Notes under the pieces: generated by a model | Told to the model about the DNA's origin: nothing | The model's input: only the letters and a program-made list of their open reading frames with translations | Databases searched by the model: none | Program-made: the position numbers and the translations under genes | DNA from: an uncultured Collinsella sp. | GTDB taxonomy: Bacteria > Actinomycetota > Coriobacteriia > Coriobacteriales > Coriobacteriaceae | Direction of reading: 5' to 3' | NCBI GenBank assembly: GCA_902470365.1 | Contig: CABRFZ010000026.1 | Location: 1-31,151 of the forward strand | Length of the DNA stretch: 31,151 bases | Part shown: piece by piece, positions 1-6,802 of the stretch | Position numbering within the stretch: position 1 is the first letter of the stretch | Layout of the letters: each line of letters begins with the position of its first letter

Positions 1-470
1 ACCGCAGGAAGCTTGGATACGCCTAGGCGCGGTCCAAGAAATCGTCCGCACCCCCAAATGGGGTTATATTCATCGACTTTTTTACCTCTTATCACGAATC
101 CTCCGAAAGCGGATGGAACATGCTGGTCAAGATACACGTTCGACGTTCCGGCATCTTCCTGATTTTCCGAGCTGCGCTGAAACAGTACATCACCGTACTC
201 AACACAATAGCGGCTAGCTTCTTCGTAATTCAGGCGAGCTTTGCCCCTTACTGTCTCGTGCGTAATGAATTCATCATCAAGAACATCCATGACACTGATA
301 AGCGGAATCCCGCTTCCAAATGATTCGCTGGAGCCATTAAAACCATTTTGGAAAAGAAGCAGTTCCCCCAACTTACGCTGTTCCCAAGTTGAAACGAGGG
401 GACGCATGGTCGCATGCATCCCCTCAGATAGACAAACTTTCGATTTCGCCTGTTCAAAAAAGCCGCTCAT
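1..470 (-). CDS. hsdS: Type I restriction enzyme specificity subunit HsdS (partial, runs off left edge)
   Basis: HsdS chooses the DNA target of the type I restriction-modification complex through its target recognition domains. Reading leftward from the ATG at 470-468, the frame is open to the window edge (156 codons). It contains WEQRKLGELLLFQNG, IPLISVMDVL and GDVLFQRSSENQEDAG, typical of an N-terminal target recognition domain. The start codon overlaps the hsdR stop (ATGA), so the two are translationally coupled. After the residues NPI at about residue 136, where HsdS proteins normally continue into a Leu/Tyr-rich helix, the sequence changes to WGCGRFLGPRLG. This lies over a near-palindrome CCCCAAATGGGG at 52-63 and may mark a recombination junction. 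No hsdM is visible; it is presumably further left. Confidence 0.85.
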   Translation of the reverse strand, partial: MSGFFEQAKSKVCLSEGMHATMRPLVSTWEQRKLGELLLFQNGFNGSSESFGSGIPLISVMDVLDDEFITHETVRGKARLNYEEASRYCVEYGDVLFQRSSENQEDAGTSNVYLDQHVPSAFGGFVIRGKKVDEYNPIWGCGRFLGPRLGVSKLPA

Positions 471-3400
471 TCGTCGATGTCGAAGCCGCCTTCCAGGATG
501 AACTTCTTCAACAGCGCCGCCGCACGGGTGTTCACCTTGAACAGAGGAAGCGTCTTGCCTTCCTTCTGCTCAAAGAAGGCCTTGGCGCGCGTCTTGTCCA
601 CCGAGTCCTTCAAAGCGTCGAAGCGCCCGAACTCGTTAATGTTCGATTCCGTCAGGTCAAGCGCGGCCATGGTGTCAAGCAGCTCGCCGTCTATGCCGAG
701 CGCCTCGACGATTCGCTCGACTTGAGCGTTTTTCGCCTTGCGGGCATAGGACGTGATGTAATCCCTCAACGTCTTGCCGTCTTCCAGGGCGACGTCCCCT
801 CGCTCGACATCGTGAAGGAACAGCTCGGCGAAGCGCTGGTCATCCTGGCTTAGGGACGCGAACGATCGGTGGAGCTCCTCGCGCGCGGCGGCAAGACCCT
901 CGTCGTCCTGCTCAAGGCATTTCAGCCACTTCTCGAAGTTCGCGTTCATGTAGTCGCTGTCTATGAGCCCCGTGTCGATCTCGGTTATATGACCATCGAG
1001 CTCGTAGGGCGCTTCGGGCGCGTCGCCAAGCCCGCCCCCTCCTGCGAACAACTCCTTGTAGCGCTGCACGAGAATGAGATAGGTCCGCTCGTCGATGACC
1101 GGTTGCACGAAGAAGGACTTGCCCCTCGTCTCGCCTTCTTCCGGCTCCTCCTCAAACTCGTAGGTGTCCTGCTCCCATGTGAAGCCCTGCACCTTCGCGG
1201 CCTCGAGGAACTCGCTGAGCTCAACGAACTCCTTTGCGAACTTGCGCCTGGCTTCCTGCGATGCGGGGAGCTTGGAGAGGTCTCCTACGCCAGCTGCTTC
1301 GAAGACCATGAGTATCTCCTGAAGGCGCGCGTCCATCAACGCGATATTCTCCGGCAGCTTCTGGACAAACATGTCGAGCGGTCGGTCTCCCGAATATAGC
1401 TTCACTGCCGCTTCGATATAGCCCTTCATGGTGTGGGGATGACGGTAATACCGGATCGTGCCGAAGGGCTTGTCGGGGCCGAACAGGCGATTCGTGCGGC
1501 TGAACGCCTGGATGATGCTCTCGTAGTCGATGACCTTGTCGAGGTAGAGCGTGTTGAGCCATTTGGAGTCAAAGCCCGTGAGCATCTGGTCCACTACGAT
1601 GAGCAGGTCGATACGAGAGTCGCGGTTGGAGTCGACGTTGACGTAGGGCTTCTTGTGAGACAGGCGCGCCGAGATATCCCTCTTCATGGCGGGCCAGGTG
1701 GGGATGGTGAACTCCTGGCCATATGCCTTGTTGTAGTCTTCTATGAGCTCGACCAGGGCATCTTCCTTCACCGTAGAGCCGGCTTTGTTGTCAATGCTCG
1801 GGTCGAAAAGGGCGGTCACCTTCATCTGCGGGGCGCGTTCCTTGAAGGCTCGGTAATAGTCGATCGCCTCCGGGATGGAGCTCGTCGCCAAGATTGCATG
1901 GAACTTATTGCCGTGGGAGAGCACCGGGAAACGGCGCAGGATGTCCTCTACGACCTTTTCGTGGTGCGGAGTGCCGGGCCAGTATTGGGCGCGGGTGAGG
2001 AAATCCTCGATGCCCTTGATGTGGTTGCCGGCGCTGTCGACCATCGGTCCCATGGGGACCTTTGCCGAGTCCATATAGTAGTAGAAGACCTTGCTCTTTC
2101 GATCGTCGAAGATGGCTTCGGCTACTGTTGCGGCTTTCGCTTGCTCTAGGGCGACCGCTTCGCGCACGTCGTGGTCGTCGAAGGTCGTCACCATATATGG
2201 GTCGAAGCCCAGGACGTTGCCGTCGCGGATGCCGTCTGCGATGCTGTAACGGTGCAGACACTCGCCGAACACCATGGCGGTAGTGGAGCCCTTCTTCTGG
2301 TTCTCGTCGAGAATCGGCGTACCTGTGAAGCCGAAGAACAGCGCGTTGGGGAACGCGCGGCGTATGTCCTGGAGCATCTCGCCGAAGGTGGAGCGGTGAC
2401 ACTCGTCGATGACGAACACGATCCGCTTGGAGGCCAGGCGGTTGAGTTCCGCCTGGGTGATTCTCCCCTCGCCGGCCTTCACGTTGCTCATCTTCTGGAT
2501 AGAGGTCACGATGAGGCGGTTCTTGGGGTCGTCGCTCGCGAGCTTCGACTTCAGCACCTGCGTGTTCTCGGTCCCCTGCACGTCGTCGGCGTCGTCTGCG
2601 AACGCGCGGTACTCGGAGAGCGACTGCGTGCCCAGCTCGATGCGGTCCATGAGAAAGATCACCTTGTCGGCGTCGCGCGAGTCGGCTATGAGCTGGGCAG
2701 ATTTGAAGCTCGTCATGGTCTTGCCGGAGCCGGTGGTATGCCATATGTAACCGCCGGGGCGCCCCGGGGCGCTGCTCTTGGGTCTCTCGTCCCATTTGCA
2801 CCTGCGCACCTTGTCGGATATGGCGGAGGCTGCGTAGTACTGGTAGCTGCGCATAACTTTCAGGCAGCCGTCCGAACTGTCGGCCACGGTGTAGAAGCCA
2901 ATGAGCTGGTGCGCCATTGGAATGGAAAGCAGAGTGGAGGTGAAGCGTTTCCATTCGTCGGTTCCGGGTTTATCGCCCGCGCAGACGGGCTCGTTGTTGA
3001 AGTCCTCCCAGTGGAAGAAGAAGTTGGGGTTGAACGCACCCGCTCCGGGGTTGGCGAAGTACAGCGCCTCGTCAGGGGTCATTCCCACGAAGATCTGCAC
3101 CAGGCGGAAGAGTCCCGTGAACACGCCCTCGTGGGCATACTTCTCGATCTGACCAGTGGCCTGGCTGACGGGGATGCCGCTGCGCTTGAGCTCGATATGG
3201 ATGACCGGCATGCCGTTGATGAGCAGGCACAGGTCTCCACGACGGTCGTTCAGGATCTTGTTCTTCGCAGGATAGACCGGCTGCTGAGCTATCTGATAGC
3301 GGCTCTGGCCGGCTGCGATCTCCTGACGATCATAAATCTTCAGGCTCACCTCCTTGCCCAGGTGAAGCGCGTCGTCGGGGTTGTCGCGCGTGACGGCGAC

Positions 3401-3667
3401 GGTCTTTCCGTTGATAAACCCGTTGAGTGCGAGTGGGGTCTTGAGCGTTTCGATTTGTTCGATGACCTGCGCCATCTCGCCCTGGGTGAGCGGGCAGCCG
3501 TTCAGACGGTCTATGTCGGCGTTGTTCTGGAACAGAATCTTCGCCCAGTTGTCGATGAGGTCCTGCTCGGTGGGATAGCGAAGCACACCTCCCGCGTCGT
3601 CCCAGCCGTGCTGCTTCAGCACGGTTATGACCGCTTCTTCGAACGAAGCCTCTTTATCGAAAACCAT
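467..3667 (-). CDS. hsdR: Type I restriction enzyme endonuclease/translocase subunit HsdR
   Basis: This is the motor and nuclease subunit of a type I restriction enzyme, 1066 aa, a normal length for HsdR. The N-terminal nuclease domain has the PD-(D/E)xK pattern (Asp at about 145, IELKR at about 158-162). The SF2 translocase follows: Walker A HTTGSGKT (about 310-317), DECH box (about 421-424), FTGTP (about 447-451) and QAFSRTNR further on. The ATG at 3667 is preferred over an upstream in-frame GTG at 3685 because an AGG lies 7 nt before it and the protein then begins MVFDKEASFEEA, as in other HsdRs. The gene overlaps hsdS by 4 bp. The frame is intact, so the system looks active if HsdM is present outside the window. 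Confidence 0.96.
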   Translation of the reverse strand: MVFDKEASFEEAVITVLKQHGWDDAGGVLRYPTEQDLIDNWAKILFQNNADIDRLNGCPLTQGEMAQVIEQIETLKTPLALNGFINGKTVAVTRDNPDDALHLGKEVSLKIYDRQEIAAGQSRYQIAQQPVYPAKNKILNDRRGDLCLLINGMPVIHIELKRSGIPVSQATGQIEKYAHEGVFTGLFRLVQIFVGMTPDEALYFANPGAGAFNPNFFFHWEDFNNEPVCAGDKPGTDEWKRFTSTLLSIPMAHQLIGFYTVADSSDGCLKVMRSYQYYAASAISDKVRRCKWDERPKSSAPGRPGGYIWHTTGSGKTMTSFKSAQLIADSRDADKVIFLMDRIELGTQSLSEYRAFADDADDVQGTENTQVLKSKLASDDPKNRLIVTSIQKMSNVKAGEGRITQAELNRLASKRIVFVIDECHRSTFGEMLQDIRRAFPNALFFGFTGTPILDENQKKGSTTAMVFGECLHRYSIADGIRDGNVLGFDPYMVTTFDDHDVREAVALEQAKAATVAEAIFDDRKSKVFYYYMDSAKVPMGPMVDSAGNHIKGIEDFLTRAQYWPGTPHHEKVVEDILRRFPVLSHGNKFHAILATSSIPEAIDYYRAFKERAPQMKVTALFDPSIDNKAGSTVKEDALVELIEDYNKAYGQEFTIPTWPAMKRDISARLSHKKPYVNVDSNRDSRIDLLIVVDQMLTGFDSKWLNTLYLDKVIDYESIIQAFSRTNRLFGPDKPFGTIRYYRHPHTMKGYIEAAVKLYSGDRPLDMFVQKLPENIALMDARLQEILMVFEAAGVGDLSKLPASQEARRKFAKEFVELSEFLEAAKVQGFTWEQDTYEFEEEPEEGETRGKSFFVQPVIDERTYLILVQRYKELFAGGGGLGDAPEAPYELDGHITEIDTGLIDSDYMNANFEKWLKCLEQDDEGLAAAREELHRSFASLSQDDQRFAELFLHDVERGDVALEDGKTLRDYITSYARKAKNAQVERIVEALGIDGELLDTMAALDLTESNINEFGRFDALKDSVDKTRAKAFFEQKEGKTLPLFKVNTRAAALLKKFILEGGFDIDE

Positions 3668-3755
3668 AGCAAAACCTATCTGCACAATTGCAAAAAGCGC
3701 ATTTAACTGTTCCGAACATTATAGGTCACGCGGCAATTTCCCCGGGATGGCTCAA

Positions 3756-3797
3756 GCCCATTACAGTCTGTAATGGGCCATCGATAAATTTCGATGG
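3756..3797. promoter_or_regulatory. Two abutting inverted repeats upstream of hsdR
   Basis: At 3756-3778 a perfect 11-bp inverted repeat (GCCCATTACAG and its complement) is separated by a single T. Sharing its last base, 3778-3797 holds a 7-bp repeat CCATCGA/TCGATGG with a 6-nt AT-rich loop. Neither is followed by a T tract on either strand, so an operator or mRNA processing site fits better than an intrinsic terminator. The pair lies 90-130 bp upstream of the hsdR start, in the 212-bp gap after the exonuclease gene. The rest of that gap holds no gene that I can see. Confidence 0.5.
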
Positions 3798-3879
3798 CGG
3801 GCATTCGGCGCATTGCCTACGATACGGGCAAGCCCCGAGGGGCCGCCGATCAGGTGCCTCCGGATGGCCGTCTGCCCCC

Positions 3880-4614
3880 CTACCTCCCCTCCGCCTTCAG
3901 CTTCAGCAGCAGGCCACCCAGCTCGGGGCATTTGCTGGAAAGGCGCGTCTGGGCTCGCTCGCCCATCCCCCACCGTTGGCGGACTTCTTGGGCGCGCGGA
4001 CTCACGTGATAGTCCCCCTCCATCATCTGCTTGAGCAGCTTGGCGGTTACGCGCGCATCGGCTAAGGCGCTGTGGGCGTGACCCGTCGACTCGTCGAACT
4101 CGATGCCAAACCACGTCGCCGCGTCACTCAAAGAGATGCGCCCGTGGCTGCCCACGTCCATGATCGAGGTGTAGAACGCCTGCAGGTCGGCCCAGTCCGT
4201 AGGAAATGCGGAAAGGTCGATATGTTTTGCCTGGCACTCAGTCAAAAGCTGTCGACGGTCCGTCCCGCTCCAGCAAACTATCTGGGCGGAGTAGCGACCG
4301 ATCCAATCGCTGAGCCTTTTGATCACCATGTAGAGCGGATCGGCCATCGCGGTGTCCACAGCCGATATCCCTGTAAGCTCGCGGACGGGGAACACAACGC
4401 CTTCGGTAAATTCCGTCTGCACAAACTGCGAGAACTCGCCCATAACGTTGCCGTGGTAATCGAGTTTGACGGCGCCGACCTCGATAATCTCGTTGCGCAG
4501 TCCACGACGCTGGCGCTGCTTTGGCACCGGCGCAAACTCAAAGTCCAGCACAATCTGGCGCGCAAAGTTCGTCGTATCGATGGCCGAGATACCCGGCGTC
4601 TTTTCAGCTGACAC
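3880..4614 (-). CDS. DEDDh-family 3'-5' exonuclease (DnaQ/RNase T-like)
   Basis: Predicted 244-aa metal-dependent 3'-5' exonuclease of the DnaQ/epsilon superfamily. Exo I is LDFEFAP with the catalytic D24 and E26. Exo II lies around WSGTDRRQL (D119). Exo III is GHAHSALADA with H181 and D186, giving the DEDDh signature. RELTGIS at 78-84 is also typical of the fold. The start is a GTG, supported by GGAGAAAGG about 8 nt upstream. No polymerase or BRCT domain is attached, so it is a stand-alone exonuclease; whether its substrate is DNA or RNA cannot be told. It lies 212 bp upstream of hsdR on the same strand, and co-transcription is possible but interrupted by inverted repeats. Confidence 0.9.
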   Translation of the reverse strand: MSAEKTPGISAIDTTNFARQIVLDFEFAPVPKQRQRRGLRNEIIEVGAVKLDYHGNVMGEFSQFVQTEFTEGVVFPVRELTGISAVDTAMADPLYMVIKRLSDWIGRYSAQIVCWSGTDRRQLLTECQAKHIDLSAFPTDWADLQAFYTSIMDVGSHGRISLSDAATWFGIEFDESTGHAHSALADARVTAKLLKQMMEGDYHVSPRAQEVRQRWGMGERAQTRLSSKCPELGGLLLKLKAEGR

Positions 4615-4658
4615 GGTTAGGGCCTTTCTCCGTCAACTGCCGCTTGCTACATAAGCGG

Positions 4659-4760
4659 CTACATTGCCGTAAGGATAGGCGCCCGTGCGGACATGAAATC
4701 GCACAGCACGGCTTTCCGGCATCCTTGCGTAAAGCCACACTTTGAGAGAATCACGCCACT
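4659..4760 (-). pseudogene. Remnant of a DUF234-type ATPase gene (C-terminus only)
   Basis: The minus strand reads ILSKCGFTQGC followed by RKAVLCDFMSARAP and a TAG stop at 4661-4659. This matches the C-terminus of the intact ATPase at 6803-8182 (LFSKSGFTQGCRDAAES). Nucleotide similarity to that gene is clear over about 4718-4752. Nothing upstream encodes the rest of such a protein, so it is a decayed tail fragment. A shorter version of the same tail occurs at 5818-5870. Confidence 0.6.
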
Positions 4761-4872
4761 GTTATTATCGAACATATATTCGTATTTATAGCAGTACTTT
4801 GATAGAATTGCAGTTGTTGACGGCAGTTCCATGTGCCGGGCAGCGCCCTCCATGCGACGGGAGGTGATGCCC

Positions 4873-4998
4873 ATGACCGATCTGACTGATTTCGTGAAGC
4901 TCCTGACCGCTTTGGTCTCGCTCCTCACGGCGCTTATCGGACTTACCGAGGCACTCAAGCAGCGTACGAAGCAGAAAAAGAGGGGTCGACGCCTCTAA
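4873..4998 (+). CDS. Candidate type I toxin: 41-aa hydrophobic peptide with basic tail
   Basis: A small ORF with RBS GGGAGG 8 nt before the ATG at 4873 (a second ATG at 4867 is too close to the RBS). The peptide starts MTDLTDFVKLL, has a 17-20 residue hydrophobic stretch (about 10-25, Leu/Ala/Val/Ile rich) and ends in a strongly basic tail (KQRTKQKKRGRRL). This layout, one short membrane helix plus a cationic tail, is that of many type I toxins (Fst, TxpA, Ldr kinds), but I recognise no family. A convergent antisense transcript with its own promoter and terminator overlaps its 3' end. A degenerate copy lies at 5985-6101. Membrane action is inferred from composition only. Confidence 0.55.
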   Translation: MTDLTDFVKLLTALVSLLTALIGLTEALKQRTKQKKRGRRL

Positions 4999-5060
4999 GG
5001 CATTGACCCCTTAATCGAAGTAACGGCGCTGCCCAGCATTCCACCACTTGGGCTGCCGTT
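4975..5060 (-). ncRNA. Candidate antisense RNA (antitoxin) to the small toxin mRNA
   Basis: Predicted RNA of about 85-90 nt read leftward from the promoter at 5067-5095. It covers the toxin mRNA's 3' UTR hairpin, the stop codon and the last codons. It would end at an intrinsic terminator: stem AGGGGTC/GACCCCT (5005-5011 with 4981-4987), an inner GCCT/AGGC helix, then CTTTTTC (complement of 4974-4980). Tail-to-tail overlap of toxin mRNA and antisense RNA is the classic type I toxin-antitoxin arrangement. No expression evidence is available. Confidence 0.5.
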
Positions 5061-5071
5061 GACTTTATTTT
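5024..5071 (+). terminator. Likely terminator of the small toxin mRNA
   Basis: Hairpin CGGC-GCT-GCCCA / TGGGC-T-GCCG (5024-5058) with a 13-nt loop and a small internal bulge, followed by TTGACTTTATTTT. It lies 26 bp after the toxin stop. The element is largely conserved in the decayed copy at 6118-6165. Confidence 0.5.
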
Positions 5072-5095
5072 ACCCACGGGCGCCAGGTTTAACAA
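5067..5095 (-). promoter_or_regulatory. Sigma70-type promoter for the antisense RNA
   Basis: On the minus strand: -35 TTGTTA (5095-5090), a spacer of exactly 17 bp, and -10 TAAAAT (5072-5067). Transcription should begin near 5060 and run leftward into the toxin 3' end. The equivalent element is kept in the second copy (6161-6189: TTGGTA, 17 bp, TAGAAT) even though the toxin ORF there has decayed. Confidence 0.6.
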
Positions 5096-5141
5096 ATGGA
5101 ATTTCGGTTACGAAGTCCGGGGCTCGCCCGGGCTCGCCCCT

Positions 5142-5795
5142 CTACTCCAGCCACCATTCCACATCCACGGAGCACTCGACCTCGATAGGCTCTGGCTCCA
5201 GCACCGTCACCTTGGAATCAACCGATCCCGCAGGAGCTCCGAGCGCAAAATCGGCCGCACTTGCATAGCAAAGCCGATCCATGCTGCCAAGCTGACTGTT
5301 GTAGGAGATATGCTTGACGCCATCCAGCTTAGAACCCGATGCCGCCGCAAGCGCCTGCGCATTGTTGCGGGCTCGCTTGACGACGCGGGCGATGAGGGCA
5401 TCCTCGGCAGCACGCCGGTCGGCTAGATCAAAACCTACGCTCATGTCGGCGCGCGAACCGCAGGTGTTAAGAGCCGTCCATATAGCGGCGACATCGACGG
5501 CGTCAATCGACGCGGCGATTGTGCCGTAGGCATGGTAGCTATAGCCAGTGATCGTCGCCTTTCTGCGTGTCGTTCGCGCGTAGCAGGCGTAACCGCGACA
5601 CGTTAGCTCGTCATCCAAACCAAAGGGCACCAATGCCGCAGCGACCTTAACGCGATCGGCGTTGTAGTCGTTCAGGCACGCCTCCTTGGTATCGAAGCTT
5701 CCCCCAAAGCAGATGCTAAACACGACGCGATCGGGCATCACCTCGTCCTCAATCTCGGCGCCAACGCTCACGAACCCAGTTTTATCCATCGACAT
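5142..5795 (-). CDS. SIMPL-domain (DUF541/YggE-like) protein
   Basis: A 217-aa protein with the SIMPL fold layout: an N-terminal strand region FVSVGAEIEDEVMPDRVVFSI, the middle GYSYHAYGTIAASIDAVDVAAIW, the characteristic DLADRRAAEDALIARVVKRA helix, AQALAAASGSKLDGVKHIS, and a C-terminal strand IEVECSVDVEWWLE. The family (E. coli YggE, BP26) has no firmly assigned biochemical role and is linked to stress. There is no signal peptide, unlike YggE, so a cytoplasmic location is inferred. The ATG at 5795 is chosen because AAAGGACGG lies just upstream; an in-frame GTG at 5813 overlaps that site. The gene sits between two copies of a duplicated toxin/ATPase-tail block and may have been enclosed by that duplication. 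Confidence 0.8.
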   Translation of the reverse strand: MSMDKTGFVSVGAEIEDEVMPDRVVFSICFGGSFDTKEACLNDYNADRVKVAAALVPFGLDDELTCRGYACYARTTRRKATITGYSYHAYGTIAASIDAVDVAAIWTALNTCGSRADMSVGFDLADRRAAEDALIARVVKRARNNAQALAAASGSKLDGVKHISYNSQLGSMDRLCYASAADFALGAPAGSVDSKVTVLEPEPIEVECSVDVEWWLE

Positions 5796-5984
5796 GGCAT
5801 CCGTCCTTTCCACGAATGGCTACGTTGCGGTAAGCGTAGCCGCCCGTGCGGACACAAAAGCGGGATGCAGTGCCATGCACCAGGCACGCGCCACGCAGAC
5901 AGCCCCAAAAGAGTCGCCCGTCTATTCGAATGTGTGAAAAAGATTTAGGCCCGGTGACTTGAATCAGCGGTCATCCCGGGCCCA

Positions 5985-6101
5985 TCAGAGCTCACAGAGC
6001 TCTTGGTTGCTTTGGTCTCGCTCTTCACGGCGCTTATCGAACTTTCCGAGGCACTCAAGCAGCATTCGAAGCATAACAAGTCGCTGCCATTAAGGCGCTG
6101 A
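5985..6101 (+). pseudogene. Decayed copy of the small toxin ORF
   Basis: Reads SELTELLVALVSLFTAL then IELSEALKQHSKHNKSLPLRR to a TGA at 6099-6101. It is homologous to the peptide at 4873-4998, but with about four codons lost near the start, the ATG replaced, no RBS, and an in-frame TGA upstream with no start codon after it. The basic tail and the antisense terminator (A tract and AGGGGTC stem) are also lost, while the antisense promoter is kept. Confidence 0.65.
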
Positions 6102-6160
6102 CCTCTCGACCAAGCAACGGCGCTGCCCAGCTCTTCACCACTTGGGCTGCCGTCGACTTT

Positions 6161-6189
6161 ATTCTATCCGCGAGCATCTGGTTTACCAA
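6161..6189 (-). promoter_or_regulatory. Conserved antisense promoter in the decayed toxin copy
   Basis: Minus strand -35 TTGGTA (6189-6184), 17-bp spacer, -10 TAGAAT (6166-6161). It matches the promoter at 5067-5095 in position and spacing. If active, it would make an RNA through the relic without the terminator seen in the intact copy. Confidence 0.45.
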
Positions 6190-6244
6190 ATGGCTTTTCG
6201 GTAATGGAGGCCCAGTACCCCGCAAACCGCAAACCGCAAAACCA

Positions 6245-6349
6245 CTACGCCCCAAGTGCCGCCATGGGGATCACCGCCACGCCGTCGTCGCGCGTGTAGG
6301 CAATGCTCCCCTTTCCAACCACGACCGCCAAAAACGCCGGCGCGGTATT
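6245..6349 (-). pseudogene. C-terminal remnant of an ATPase (AAA_14/DUF4143-like)
   Basis: The minus strand reads APAFLAVVVGKGSIAYTRD then DGVAVIPMAALGA and TAG at 6247-6245. This resembles the usual end of DUF4143 ATPases (aromatic-R-x-DGV-x-V-P). It is cut by an in-frame stop at 6352-6350, exactly where the 62-bp repeat array begins. Only the tail is left. The family assignment is from memory of the motif and is tentative. Confidence 0.4.
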
Positions 6350-6352
6350 CTA

Positions 6353-6710
6353 AGACGCGCTTTCCACTTGAAGCCATGTCGATTCTGGGACACAGTTTCC
6401 GCTTGAAGCCCATCCGGAAAGCACGTCCCATTCCGAGGCTTGAATCCGGGACGCAGTTTCCACTTGAGCTCCTGACGGGAAAGCACGTCCCACTCTGAAG
6501 CTCGATTCCGGGATACAGCTTCCGCCAGAGACCTCAGCCGGAAACGGCATCCCACTCTGGAGTCAGAATCCGGGACACAGCTTCCGCATGCGACCTCGTT
6601 GGGAAAGTTCATCCCGTTCTGAGCGCTCATTCCGGGATGCAATTTCCGTTTGAGGCCCGATTTGGAAACGACATCCCACTCTGGGGCCGAAATCTGGGAC
6701 ACGCTTTCCG
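6353..6710. repeat. 62-bp palindromic repeat array 1 (about 5.5 units)
   Basis: Tandem units start (GGGA) at 6387, 6448, 6510, 6572, 6634 and 6696, with periods of 61, 62, 62, 62 and 62 bp. Each unit is an arm GGGAYRCARYTTCC, about 16 nt of variable sequence, the inverted arm GGAAASNNCRTCCC, then about 18 nt with a partly conserved TCTG-GAATCC frame. Each unit can fold as a hairpin with a small internal loop, and the arm alternates in orientation roughly every 31 bp. The array lies between an ATPase remnant and the 3' end of the intact ATPase gene. The same family recurs at 8304-8417 and 9741-10073. Confidence 0.85.
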
Positions 6711-6802
6711 CCGGCATTCCGCTGGCAGCCAGTACGACAACAGAGGGCCCCGTTCCAGCCATTCGAGGACAGGCTTTACCCCCGAGCAGCGTTATCCCGC
6801 CC

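Larger units (their letters stand above)
5818..6200. repeat. Imperfect second copy of the 4658-5105 block
   Basis: Direct, diverged copy of the block at 4658-5105. Matching segments in the same order are the ATPase tail (GCCCGTGCGGACA, 5842 against 4681), the toxin core (GCTTTGGTCTCGCTC, 6010 against 4909), the hairpin region (CCACTTGGGCTGCCG, 6139 against 5044) and the antisense promoter. The two copies flank the SIMPL gene. Confidence 0.75.
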
